Shown here: one piece after another, positions 1-7,064 of the stretch
Layout of the letters: each line of letters opens with the position of its first letter
How positions within the stretch are numbered: the first letter of the stretch is position 1
Assembly: GCA_020047885.1 (NCBI GenBank)
Contig: JAIFNF010000114.1
Span: 1-11,388 of the forward strand
Direction of reading: 5' to 3'
DNA length: 11,388 bases
DNA from: Gammaproteobacteria bacterium
GTDB taxonomy: Bacteria > Pseudomonadota > Gammaproteobacteria > Competibacterales > Competibacteraceae
Translations under genes and position numbers: made by a program
The notes under the pieces: generated by a model
Seen by the model: only the letters and a program-made list of their open reading frames with translations
Told to the model about the DNA's origin: nothing
Database searches by the model: none

Positions 1-2
1 GT

Positions 3-665
3 GGTCAATCAACCGCTGGAGAACTGAAGGTCGGTGTGGTGTCGCCGCCAGATATTGCAGTAAATTTTCGCCGGGCGCACGCTACTGGCCTGAAAATTCC
101 TTTTTCATTTTTCGAAGCCGCAACCTATATTTATGGCTACGATGGTCGGGCGGCTCGTGTCAAGGGTGTTCAAACGACGGGGGTGAGGACCATGGCGGTT
201 GAAACGCCTGCTGTCCCGACCATGGTGGTTGAAACACCCGTGGTTGTGTCCATCGCGCCAAAACTGGAGCCGGAAGCCGTGTCGCCAGCCAAAGAGTCAC
301 CCCCCACATCGGTTGCGTTAGCGCCCGAAGGTATCTGCGATCCGGCGCATCCCTATATTTTTAGCCACCCCGCCAGTAAAGCACAGCTTGAACTCAACCG
401 ATGTGCGATCAAGGCAGGAGCGCCGATTTTGCTTGACACTCCGCCCTTGACTCACTCATTGGTTCTGCTGATCCAGAAAAATCTCAATGACTTGGGGTTC
501 AAGTCCGGGCGTGTGGATGGACGAATCGGTCCGGTCACTCGACGGGCTATTCGAAGCTTTCAGTCAGCGCAAGGCAGGGCGGCGACCGGGATCATCAACT
601 TCGCTTTGCTTGAACAGATTCAGCAAGCTATGATTAAGGGGAAAAAACCGTCGGCAATCAGGTAG
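3..665 (+). CDS. 5'-truncated exported-type protein with C-terminal peptidoglycan-binding domain
   Basis: The frame is open to the left edge, so the true start lies outside the window; a GTG at 36 is available but residues before it continue the same conserved-looking segment. About 220 residues are visible. Residues 1-50 (GELKVGVV..., LKIPFSFFEAATYIY) resemble the C-terminal end of uncharacterised ABC-type periplasmic substrate-binding proteins (PF04392-like 'NxxxAxxLGxxIP' pattern); this is a memory-based family match of moderate strength. Residues 55-110 are a Val/Pro/Thr/Glu-rich linker with a 10-residue repeat (TMAVETPAVP, TMVVETPVVV). Residues 152-208 fit a peptidoglycan-binding domain (PF01471): LIQKNLNDLGF, DGRIGPVTRRAI, then FQ and a closing helix. 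The product is probably periplasmic and wall-associated. It is followed 54 bp later by the TPR gene on the same strand. Family identity of the N-terminal part is uncertain; the C-terminal domain is firm. Confidence 0.8.
   Translation, partial: GQSTAGELKVGVVSPPDIAVNFRRAHATGLKIPFSFFEAATYIYGYDGRAARVKGVQTTGVRTMAVETPAVPTMVVETPVVVSIAPKLEPEAVSPAKESPPTSVALAPEGICDPAHPYIFSHPASKAQLELNRCAIKAGAPILLDTPPLTHSLVLLIQKNLNDLGFKSGRVDGRIGPVTRRAIRSFQSAQGRAATGIINFALLEQIQQAMIKGKKPSAIR
146..247 (+). repeat. Imperfect 30-bp tandem repeat in linker region
   Basis: The segment starting GACCATGGCGGTTGAAAC at 188 recurs as GACCATGGTGGTTGAAAC at 218, a 30-bp period that keeps the reading frame and encodes a 10-residue unit (TMAVETPAVP / TMVVETPVVV). 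Flanking codons are looser versions of the same Val/Thr pattern. It sits in the linker between the two domains of the first protein, so copy-number change would lengthen or shorten the spacer without a frameshift. Confidence 0.55.
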
Positions 666-706
666 GACAGTATTGCCAATTTTTTAAACTGTTTTTCCAT
701 ATTACC

Positions 707-712
707 AGGGAG
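707..712 (+). promoter_or_regulatory. Ribosome binding site of the TPR gene
   Basis: AGGGAG lies 7 bases before the ATG at 720, a near-ideal Shine-Dalgarno placement that fixes this start. Confidence 0.7.
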
Positions 713-719
713 AAAAGAA

Positions 720-1853
720 ATGATTACTACGCTTTTAGTGACCTCTGCAGCAGCCTTAGGTCTCATGGCGGCTATTTCAGTCGATCCTATTATTATGAAC
801 AAATCCACGGTCCCGATCTTTGTTGAGCTTCAAGGTTATAACGGCCCGCTGGTGGCTAAACTGTTGCGTGACCGTATCCGAACTATTGCCCGCGATGCTT
901 TCATAGCCCGTCAAGAATCTACTCTCAGCTATTTTGCCGAAAATGAGGAGGCTCTGGGAGAATTAGCTGATCAATTCCAAATTAGCGGTGTTGTCGATGC
1001 GCTTCGGCAAATTTCCAACCTTCATTCCTATGTTTTGTCTTGTTATATTATAGATCGAGGGGATGACCTGAAATTCTCGGTCAAGGGTGAGACAGCTACG
1101 GGCCAGCTCTTTTATCTCAACGTTGATGGTAGCCGTGATGTGCCTACCCTGATTAATGCCATGGCCGAACGACTGATCGAGCTCATAGAACCCGAAGTCC
1201 TTGCCATTTATTACTTCCGCAAGGAATATGCGAGCGGAAATTTTGAAAAATCTTTGCCGCTGCTTGAACACAGTTTTCGTGTATTACCGTCCGATTACAA
1301 GGTTTGGCCGTTGTTGTTTTTGGGACGCATTCTTTATCGTAAGGGTGATTACGATGGAGCGATCGCGAGATATCGCGAAGCAGTGGCGTTCGATCCCCAC
1401 TTTCCCTTTGCGTACTCGCGATGGGGCGAAGCGCTGGTCGCTAAGGGAGACCTTGAGGGTGGACTGGCAAAAATTCGTCAGGCGATCGAAGAATCTGCTC
1501 ATTCGCAGTTAATAAGGGTCCATGCACATGCACAATCAGCAACGATCTACCAACTCTTGGGCGATATTTTGGTGAGGCTTGGCCAGGATATCGAAGCGCG
1601 AGAGGCTTATATCGAGGGATTGCAATCAACCCCTACACATTCCGGTTTGCAAACCAGTTTGGCAATGCTCTACATACGTTATGGCCAGTTTCAGCCCGCC
1701 ATTGATTTGTTGCAAAATGCCTTGTTGGAACGGCAGCAAGACCCACGTACAAATGCGTTATTGACCCAGGTGCTGGCTGGTAAAATGACGTTAAATCTTT
1801 CATCTGATCCTGAAACCGGAAGTTCACAGCACTTTGCCGGAACAGCCCCATAA
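720..1853 (+). CDS. TPR-repeat protein
   Basis: A 377-residue protein starting at an ATG with a strong ribosome binding site. Residues 4-24 are hydrophobic (LLVTSAAALGLMAAISV) and could be a signal or anchor segment, although no basic residue precedes them. Residues 30-155 form a domain I do not recognise, with predicted mixed helix and strand (VPIFVELQGY..., SCYIIDRGDDLKFSV, GQLFYLNVDGS). From about residue 164 to 340 there are about five tetratricopeptide repeats: examples are YRKGDYDGAIARYREAVAFDP, VAKGDLEGGLAKIRQAIE, LVRLGQDIEAREAYIEGL and IRYGQFQPAIDLLQNAL, each with the A/G-Y-x-x-A spacing of TPR helix pairs. TPR domains bind partner proteins, so an assembly or scaffold role is likely (inference). 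The next gene starts 21 bp downstream, which supports co-transcription. TPR assignment is firm; function is unknown. Confidence 0.88.
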   Translation: MITTLLVTSAAALGLMAAISVDPIIMNKSTVPIFVELQGYNGPLVAKLLRDRIRTIARDAFIARQESTLSYFAENEEALGELADQFQISGVVDALRQISNLHSYVLSCYIIDRGDDLKFSVKGETATGQLFYLNVDGSRDVPTLINAMAERLIELIEPEVLAIYYFRKEYASGNFEKSLPLLEHSFRVLPSDYKVWPLLFLGRILYRKGDYDGAIARYREAVAFDPHFPFAYSRWGEALVAKGDLEGGLAKIRQAIEESAHSQLIRVHAHAQSATIYQLLGDILVRLGQDIEAREAYIEGLQSTPTHSGLQTSLAMLYIRYGQFQPAIDLLQNALLERQQDPRTNALLTQVLAGKMTLNLSSDPETGSSQHFAGTAP

Positions 1854-1859
1854 CCCACA

Positions 1860-1866
1860 ACAGGAG
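1860..1866 (+). promoter_or_regulatory. Ribosome binding site of the small exported protein gene
   Basis: A CAGGAG-type Shine-Dalgarno motif stands about 8-9 bases before the ATG at 1875 and supports this start for a gene that has no recognisable family. Confidence 0.6.
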
Positions 1867-1874
1867 CGATTTCC

Positions 1875-2225
1875 ATGATCCGTATGTTAATAATGACACT
1901 AGCTATTTTGATTTCGACGACGACGTCAGTCAGCGCCACTTCCGATCTGACCCAAGAACAATTTTTGCAGGGAACCGGTTCCTCCTGCCTAGCTGGCGGT
2001 ATCTTGGTCGGCTTAGCCGCGCTGGCCGCAGGACCTGCCGTTGCCAGTGCCATGGCGACACCCGTGGCATCTACATCACTCACCGCGGGTTCAGCCACCC
2101 TCATTGGTTGTGGGGCCAGTGCTGTTGCTGCTGTCAGCTATTATGGAGTCACGTGGATATACGGCACGCTCTTCGGACAACCCCGTTACCCATTGCTCTA
2201 TCCGCCGATGGAAACGCGCCAGTAG
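1875..2225 (+). CDS. Small exported Gly/Ala-rich hydrophobic protein, unknown function
   Basis: A 116-residue product with a clear Sec-type signal peptide: MIRMLIMTLAILISTTTSVSA, probable cleavage after residue 21-22 (SVSA-T). The mature part has a short polar stretch (SDLTQEQFLQG), then two small-residue-rich hydrophobic segments (about residues 38-59, GGILVGLAALAAGPAVASA, and about 75-97, ATLIGCGASAVAAVSYYG) of glycine-zipper character. A cysteine precedes each segment (SSC, IGC), so a disulfide is possible. The tail is aromatic and Pro-rich (YPLLYPP). It lies between the TPR gene (21 bp) and the ATP-grasp gene (11 bp) in an apparent operon. I recognise no family. It could be a small envelope protein, or, more speculatively, a substrate or partner of the neighbouring ligase and transporter. 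The signal peptide and the ribosome binding site make it a credible real gene. Confidence 0.75.
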   Translation: MIRMLIMTLAILISTTTSVSATSDLTQEQFLQGTGSSCLAGGILVGLAALAAGPAVASAMATPVASTSLTAGSATLIGCGASAVAAVSYYGVTWIYGTLFGQPRYPLLYPPMETRQ

Positions 2226-2236
2226 GTCTGCATACC

Positions 2237-3388
2237 ATGCCACACAATGAACAACGGATGACGACCAGTCTATTACATCATCTGGCTGGGCGTTTACGGA
2301 TTGCCGTCGTTCATGGCGGTAACCGACTGGCCGAAAACGCGGTTATTTATCCGACGCGTAATCCGCGTTCGGAAAAGACCTATGAAGTCGTTGCACGGGA
2401 TATTGCCGACAGCCTGACGCGCTTGGGATTTTGTGACGTTGCCCTGATGCCGGAAGATATGAACCTGGGTGAACGATTGCGACGTCACGGGACCGACCTG
2501 GCCTGGCTCAATACTGGAGGCACTCAAGGTTATGTGTCAGTGTGTCATGCATCGGCCATGCTGGAACTGATGGGTATGCCCTATATTGGCCATAATCCGC
2601 TTAATGCGGCGATGCTCGATTATAAGCATGTCTTCAAGCATGAGCTGGATCGCCTGGGTATTGCTACCCCGCGCTCTATTGTGTGGGGGGGGGCGTCAAA
2701 TCCTGAGTCGATTTTTGATGATCGACATTTTCATCGAGTATTCATGGATGATCCAGGGCCTTTTATTGTTAAGCCAGTCTCGGGGCGGGCATCGCAACAT
2801 GTCTATCTGGCTGAAGATCGCAGCGACTTGCCGGAGAAGTTGCAGAAAGTGTTTGCCGCAACCGAAAACTTGGTGCTCATTGAAGAATTCATCGAGGGTC
2901 CGGAATATACCATTGGTGTTTGTGGCCCCTCGGTCTATCGTCAGCAATGCCTTGAGCGTCGCGATGATCCTCTGACTTTTTCTGCGCTGGAACGAGTGAT
3001 GGCTCCTGATGAGAAGATTTTTACGTCGATGGATGTACGGCCTATCGCGCTCGACCGGATACGTCTGCTTGATCCCACAACAGACAATGAAACCGTGTCT
3101 CGACTTTCACAAATTGCGCAAACGATTTATAACGAATTGGGTTTAGAAACTGCAGTGCGCGTGGATGTGCGCAGTAATTGTGAAGGGCGTTTCTTTGTGT
3201 TGGAGGCGAATCCGAAGCCTGATCTGGCTTATCCGAAGGGCGATAAAATCAATCTTATCTGCGCCGGTTTATCGCTTTTAGGTATGGAGTATGATGATCT
3301 CATCATGACTCTGCTGGCTAATCGTCTATCGTTCCTTCTAGCTCACCGGATGGCGACCATTCCTCACATTGTTGCACTGCTTGGATGA
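2237..3388 (+). CDS. ATP-grasp ligase related to D-alanine--D-alanine ligase
   Basis: A 383-residue protein from the ATG at 2237; the frame is open further upstream but that part overlaps the preceding gene and encodes an implausible Cys run. The order of elements matches the Ddl family, which joins a carboxylate to an amine using ATP through an acyl-phosphate. Seen here: an N-terminal Rossmann-like start (RLRIAVVHGG, 20-28); a central block LNTGGTQGYVSV...MPYIGHNPLNAAMLDYKHVFK (91-134), the counterpart of Ddl's HGxxGEDGxxQ...PYxGS...MDKxxxK; the ATP lysine in FIVKP (K179); the hinge LIEEFIEGPEYTIGV (214-228); and the metal ligands RVD (D310) and LEANP (E323, N325). The Ddl ending NTxPGxT is replaced by NPKPDL, and GEDG is replaced by GTQG, so the substrate is probably not plain D-Ala-D-Ala. 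Its stop overlaps the start of the MFS gene (ATGA), implying coupled translation. It also contains a G9 tract at 2685-2693. Family is firm; substrate is unknown. Confidence 0.88.
   Translation: MPHNEQRMTTSLLHHLAGRLRIAVVHGGNRLAENAVIYPTRNPRSEKTYEVVARDIADSLTRLGFCDVALMPEDMNLGERLRRHGTDLAWLNTGGTQGYVSVCHASAMLELMGMPYIGHNPLNAAMLDYKHVFKHELDRLGIATPRSIVWGGASNPESIFDDRHFHRVFMDDPGPFIVKPVSGRASQHVYLAEDRSDLPEKLQKVFAATENLVLIEEFIEGPEYTIGVCGPSVYRQQCLERRDDPLTFSALERVMAPDEKIFTSMDVRPIALDRIRLLDPTTDNETVSRLSQIAQTIYNELGLETAVRVDVRSNCEGRFFVLEANPKPDLAYPKGDKINLICAGLSLLGMEYDDLIMTLLANRLSFLLAHRMATIPHIVALLG
2685..2693 (+). repeat. Poly-G tract (G9) inside the ATP-grasp gene
   Basis: Nine consecutive G encode W-G-G-A at residues 150-153 of the ligase. 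Loss of one G would shift translation to a frame ending at the TGA at 2973-2975; gain of one G would stop at the TGA at 2704-2706. This makes the tract a candidate slippage (on/off) site, or a spot prone to sequencing error. The frame as given is intact. Confidence 0.6.
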
Positions 3389-5763
3389 AATCCGGTAGCC
3401 GGATACGCAACCGCTGGCGCGACGCCCTTTCGCTATTTTTGGTCTGCGTGGTCTCTCTGTTGCTGTTGGTTTATGTCGGTCTTGGCGAGGCGCAACGCAC
3501 TCTGATCAAGTTTCAGATTGCGAAGCTCGCCGCTCAAGGCGAAATCGTTCAGCATCTTGTGGAAACACATTTGCGGGCAGGTCTTGGCCTGCGACAGTTT
3601 ATCGGTTTTCAACCCATCACTGACCGCATTCTCAGTTCGGACCCTGATGTTATTCGCATTGCAGTCCTGAATAACGAGGGGGTGTCTGTGTTTATCAATG
3701 ACCGCGCCGGTGATTTTTCTGCGGAGCCCCCGCTGGAATCCGGTGGACGGGTACAGGCGACTCCGCGTTTTGAGGCGCGGCAGAACGATCTCTATTTGTA
3801 TGTTAGTCTGCCATTACGCAATAAATTTGAAGCTGTTGGGCAACTGAGGGTGGTGATGCCGCTATCGGTTATTGAAGCCTGGGTTAATCAATATCAAACG
3901 TTATTTTTGGGACTGACCCTGGGTTGTTCGGTGATCTTGGCGCTGTTCGCCTATCGCTTCGCTGATCTACCGCGACCGGATCGTCTGCGCTTGCAGCGAT
4001 GGGGTTTTACCAGCGCCCTGTTGATGATGACAGTCGTGTTTATGGTAGTGCTCAGTGTGCTTTACGCGGAAGGGGCGCAAATTACGGTCAAGGCATTGGC
4101 GGATTCCCTTGGCAAACGAGTCGGCGCCATCGTTGATAATGGGATTGATCTCAAAGACATTGAGGGATTGGAACGAGCGTTTGATGAATATCGTCGCGAC
4201 CAAAACAATGTGCGGGCGATTGGCTTGATAGAAAAGGGTCGTGTAGTGATTCATACAGAACCGCAAGCTATCGGTCGCGAGTGGATCAGCGAACCCGGTA
4301 CGTTTGAATACTCGGTAGCCGTTGGCAACGGGGCGCAATCCACGCAGATCGCGATGTCGCTATCGGCTGGAGTGGTTTACCGTGCGGTCGTGATGAATAT
4401 CAAAAATTTTGCGGCGCTCTTTCTTGCAGTAGGGTTCTTGTCTGCGCTTTTTCTACATTTGGCGAATGCTTTGCATCAGGACACCGATTATCTGGAGACT
4501 CCCGCAGCATTCAAGGGTATCGAGGCTCTGGAAAAAGTGAAACCGGTTCTGTTTATCGCCGTATTTGTGGATAACCTGTCAGCATCATTCCTGCCCCAAC
4601 TGCTCTATGACGCCACGAGAGTTGCGCAACTGCCGCCGGTGCTGGCGTCACTGGCCTTTATGACCTACTTTCTCTGCTTCGCCTTTATCCTGGTGCCAGC
4701 GGGTTATCTGGCCGAACGGCGTGGTCCAAAATTCTTGATCGGATCTGGAGCCCTGCTCGCGGCCGCAGGAAGTCTTCTCCTGATGTTCAGTGTTGATCTG
4801 GGATCAATGGTGTTAGCCCGTATTCTATCCGGTTGCGGTCAGGGTTTGTTACTCATTGGGGTGCAATCCTTTATTCTTGCGGCCGCGCCAGCTCACCAGC
4901 AAACCCAGGCCAATGGCATTATTGTTTATAACTTTAATGCGGGAATGATTGCCGGCATGGCGCTAGGTTCATTGCTGGCGATCTACATGGAGGCTTCAGG
5001 GGTGTTTGCTTTAGGAGGAACGGTGTTGCTACTTTTAGCCGGTTATGCGGGTATCCTGCCAACGATCAAACCCGGTAGCGAAGTCGTCAAAACCAAATCA
5101 GGACTTGGAGGAATTTCAAGCATCATCGGGGCATTAGGTGATTTTGATTTTCTCAAAACGATGTTCCTGGTTGGAGTGCCCAGCAAAGCGATATTGACGG
5201 GAGTCCTGCTTTTTGCTATGCCCTTACTGTTATCAAAAATGGGATTTGATCAGGAAGAGATCGGCCAGATCATTATGTTTTACGCCATTGGCGTGTTGCT
5301 TTCCAACTTTAAAATTTCACGCTGGATTGATCAGTCAGCCGGCGCCCGACAAGTGCTTTTTTTTGGTATGATCGTGTGCGCCTTTGGCCTGTTGCTTATA
5401 GGTAGTATTGGCTTGTTCAGTGTCATGGGTTGGCCGAACCATCCGGTTATTGAGACGCTTATTTTGCTGGTCGGAGTCTTTATTGTAGGCTTGGCACATG
5501 GAGCGATTAATGCTCCAGTAGTCACTCATGTGGCCAATGGGGCTTTTGCCGCCGATATCGGTGTCGCGCCAGCAACAGCGATTTACCGTTTTCTGGAACG
5601 TTTTGGTCATATTGCCGGGCCAATAGTGGTTGGCCAGTTGCTTTATCTGGCAAATAACAGTGTCCTGGCTATAGGCTGGATGGGCCTTGCGATCCTGATA
5701 TTTGCTTTTTTGTTCGGATGGAAAGAATTACCCAGTAAACCAGCGGTTTTGAAGGGAACCTGA
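3385..5763 (+). CDS. Sensor-MFS fusion: two extracytoplasmic domains joined to a major facilitator transporter
   Basis: A 792-residue membrane protein whose ATG overlaps the stop of the ligase gene. Architecture read from hydrophobicity: TM about 13-33; extracytoplasmic domain 34-171 resembling a Cache/PAS-like sensor (DPDVIRIAVLNNEGVSVF, then YLYVSLPL and VGQLRVVM strands); TM 172-192; TM 207-228; a second extracytoplasmic domain 229-340 (NNVRAIGLIEKGRVVIH); TM 341-361; then an MFS-like block of about 12 helices from 387 to 778. The MFS loop 2-3 signature is visible as GYLAERRGPKF (440-450), and the two halves are separated by a loop at about 560-590 (TIKPGSEVVKTKSGLGG). N-terminal positive charges (KSGSRIRNRWR) fit an N-in topology. 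The usual MFS length is about 400 residues, so nearly half of the protein is extra. The family-based role is proton-linked transport of a small solute; ligand sensing by the extra domains is inference. Tight coupling to the ligase suggests the ligase product is the cargo or the signal. Confidence 0.85.
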   Translation: MKSGSRIRNRWRDALSLFLVCVVSLLLLVYVGLGEAQRTLIKFQIAKLAAQGEIVQHLVETHLRAGLGLRQFIGFQPITDRILSSDPDVIRIAVLNNEGVSVFINDRAGDFSAEPPLESGGRVQATPRFEARQNDLYLYVSLPLRNKFEAVGQLRVVMPLSVIEAWVNQYQTLFLGLTLGCSVILALFAYRFADLPRPDRLRLQRWGFTSALLMMTVVFMVVLSVLYAEGAQITVKALADSLGKRVGAIVDNGIDLKDIEGLERAFDEYRRDQNNVRAIGLIEKGRVVIHTEPQAIGREWISEPGTFEYSVAVGNGAQSTQIAMSLSAGVVYRAVVMNIKNFAALFLAVGFLSALFLHLANALHQDTDYLETPAAFKGIEALEKVKPVLFIAVFVDNLSASFLPQLLYDATRVAQLPPVLASLAFMTYFLCFAFILVPAGYLAERRGPKFLIGSGALLAAAGSLLLMFSVDLGSMVLARILSGCGQGLLLIGVQSFILAAAPAHQQTQANGIIVYNFNAGMIAGMALGSLLAIYMEASGVFALGGTVLLLLAGYAGILPTIKPGSEVVKTKSGLGGISSIIGALGDFDFLKTMFLVGVPSKAILTGVLLFAMPLLLSKMGFDQEEIGQIIMFYAIGVLLSNFKISRWIDQSAGARQVLFFGMIVCAFGLLLIGSIGLFSVMGWPNHPVIETLILLVGVFIVGLAHGAINAPVVTHVANGAFAADIGVAPATAIYRFLERFGHIAGPIVVGQLLYLANNSVLAIGWMGLAILIFAFLFGWKELPSKPAVLKGT

Positions 5764-5798
5764 TGTTAATAATGTCCCTGATTGAGTTATCGAATGGT

Positions 5799-5830
5799 TT
5801 GCTTCTTTTAAGATTAATGGTGATTATAAA
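5799..5830 (+). promoter_or_regulatory. Candidate sigma-70-like promoter for the second operon
   Basis: TTGCTT (5799-5804) and GATTAT (5822-5827) are 17 bp apart, with 3/6 and 4/6 matches to the consensus boxes; an overlapping TATAAA at 5825-5830 gives a better -10 box but a 20-bp spacer. Both are weak. The location, about 70 bp before the first gene of a five-gene-free gap, is the main argument. Confidence 0.25.
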
Positions 5831-5883
5831 GCGATATTTTGCTCAAGCTGGCAAAGTTGCTTGATTTCCTTACCGTCCTCGTC

Positions 5884-5888
5884 GAGGA
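5884..5888 (+). promoter_or_regulatory. Ribosome binding site supporting a TTG start
   Basis: GAGGA stands 9 bases before the TTG at 5898. The ATGs at 5922 and 5925 have no comparable motif in front of them, so the TTG start is preferred. Confidence 0.55.
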
Positions 5889-5897
5889 ATTATTTCA

Positions 5898-7064
5898 TTG
5901 GTTTTTAAATTCAGTCAATTGATGATGTGGCCAATTCATTGGCTGAGGCGCGATGGGCGACATGGATTATCCATTGTATCCAGTTTTGCGCTGATCGCGC
6001 TGGCCGCTTGGGTCGGTTTGTCTACCTTGCCGCTAGAGTTCCTGACGCGACCGGATGCCGTACAGCGCTACCAGACGCAGGCTCACCTTGGCGAATGGCG
6101 GGGGCGTCAGGCACCGGTGTTTGTTTTTGAGGAAAATCTTTTCCCGCACCAATGTGGCAGTGTATGGATAACCGGCGATCAATCCGTTGCCTTGTCGTCT
6201 TACGATTCCTGTAATGAACGTCTGGAAAAAGTGACTACCGTGCGGTTGTATCCGGCTAACGTGCAATTCCTCTGGTCGCTGATACCCGAAAGCGAACGCG
6301 ATGTTTTGGAGGCGCAGGCGTGGATGCTGGGTGAACAGGCGGTTAGCCCGCTGTTGACTGTACTGGACTCGGCCTATTTCAGGCAGGCCTATGGCGTTGA
6401 GTTGCGCACCCTCTTCCGGGATGCCTTAATTCGGACCTGGGAAACGCCGACGGTTCAAGTAGCCCTCAAGCAGGCGGTTCAGGCCATAGATCCAGCGACG
6501 ATCAACCGGTTGGTGAATAATCTCTGGCCCGTAGCGGTTGAGAAAACCGAATCCGGAGTTTGGGACAGCCTGCGTCAGATGACCGATAGTCTGCTGGCGA
6601 ATGGTGGTCACGCGGTCAACGACACTTCGCTGACGGGGCGCATTCTGGAAGATTTGCTCAAGGATCCACGCAGTCTGGCCTACTTGTTTGATATGTTGTT
6701 GGAAGTGACGCACCAACCGGAAGTGGTGACTTTTACGACCCTGTTTGTTCGGGAAATCGGCGGGATACTCATTGCTGATCCGCGCTGGTCGGCGCTCTTC
6801 GACCGAGCCATGATGGACCCCCAATGGGCGTCAATCTCGCCAGAGACCGCTTTGAATGTGGATTTCCTGACCCGCGAACTACCACGCAGCTTGTTGCGCT
6901 ATCGTTACCCCAAGGATCATAACCCGCTCGTTGCCTATCTGGTGCGCAGTATCATTCGCCGTCATGATGCCTTTGTCGTGGTGATGCTGACCGATGAACA
7001 AGTTCAATCAGCCGCAGCTCAGGGTATGCGCTCCGGTATTCTTCTGACTGCGGAAAAGCCATGA
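5898..7064 (+). CDS. Membrane-anchored protein of unknown function, partner of the fused ABC transporter
   Basis: A 388-residue product (TTG start, GAGGA ribosome binding site; ATG at 5922 is the alternative). Basic residues WLRRDGRHG (15-23) precede one transmembrane helix at about 24-44 (LSIVSSFALIALAAWVGLSTL), so the rest, about 340 residues, should face the periplasm. That part starts with a strand-rich region containing two cysteines (HQCGSVWITGDQS... and SYDSCNERL), which could form a disulfide, and then becomes largely helical with no motif I recognise. No MCE/MlaD pattern is visible. Its stop overlaps the start of the ABC gene (ATGA), so the two are translationally coupled and probably form one complex. 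By position it could play the periplasmic accessory role that MlaD plays in MlaFEDB, but this is inference from context only. Confidence 0.8.
   Translation: MVFKFSQLMMWPIHWLRRDGRHGLSIVSSFALIALAAWVGLSTLPLEFLTRPDAVQRYQTQAHLGEWRGRQAPVFVFEENLFPHQCGSVWITGDQSVALSSYDSCNERLEKVTTVRLYPANVQFLWSLIPESERDVLEAQAWMLGEQAVSPLLTVLDSAYFRQAYGVELRTLFRDALIRTWETPTVQVALKQAVQAIDPATINRLVNNLWPVAVEKTESGVWDSLRQMTDSLLANGGHAVNDTSLTGRILEDLLKDPRSLAYLFDMLLEVTHQPEVVTFTTLFVREIGGILIADPRWSALFDRAMMDPQWASISPETALNVDFLTRELPRSLLRYRYPKDHNPLVAYLVRSIIRRHDAFVVVMLTDEQVQSAAAQGMRSGILLTAEKP

Larger units (their letters stand above)
5764..5897 (+). other. Intergenic gap between the two operons, with small hairpin
   Basis: The 134 bp hold no convincing ORF. 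A hairpin can form between TCAAGC (5843-5848) and GCTTGA (5859-5864), followed by TTTCCTT, which is too weak and T-poor for a confident rho-independent terminator. The A+T-rich part at 5790-5840 is the likeliest promoter area for the second operon. Confidence 0.4.

Noticed and set aside
1691..2104. 137-codon open frame on the minus strand
   Set aside because: It is antisense to the TPR gene end and the small exported protein gene; composition mirrors their Ala/Gly-rich codons.
2108..2236. Upstream extension of the ATP-grasp frame beginning with a run of five cysteines
   Set aside because: It overlaps the preceding gene in another frame, reflects its GCTGTTGCTGCTG codons, and adds nothing that matches the ligase family; the ATG at 2237 gives a normal N-terminal end.
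2586..2975. 129-codon + strand frame within the ligase gene
   Set aside because: It is an out-of-frame shadow with no domain; it matters only as the frame reached if the G9 tract loses one base.
5843..5870. Rho-independent terminator between the two operons
   Set aside because: The stem is only six pairs with a ten-base loop and no real T-tract, so it is noted only as a weak hairpin.
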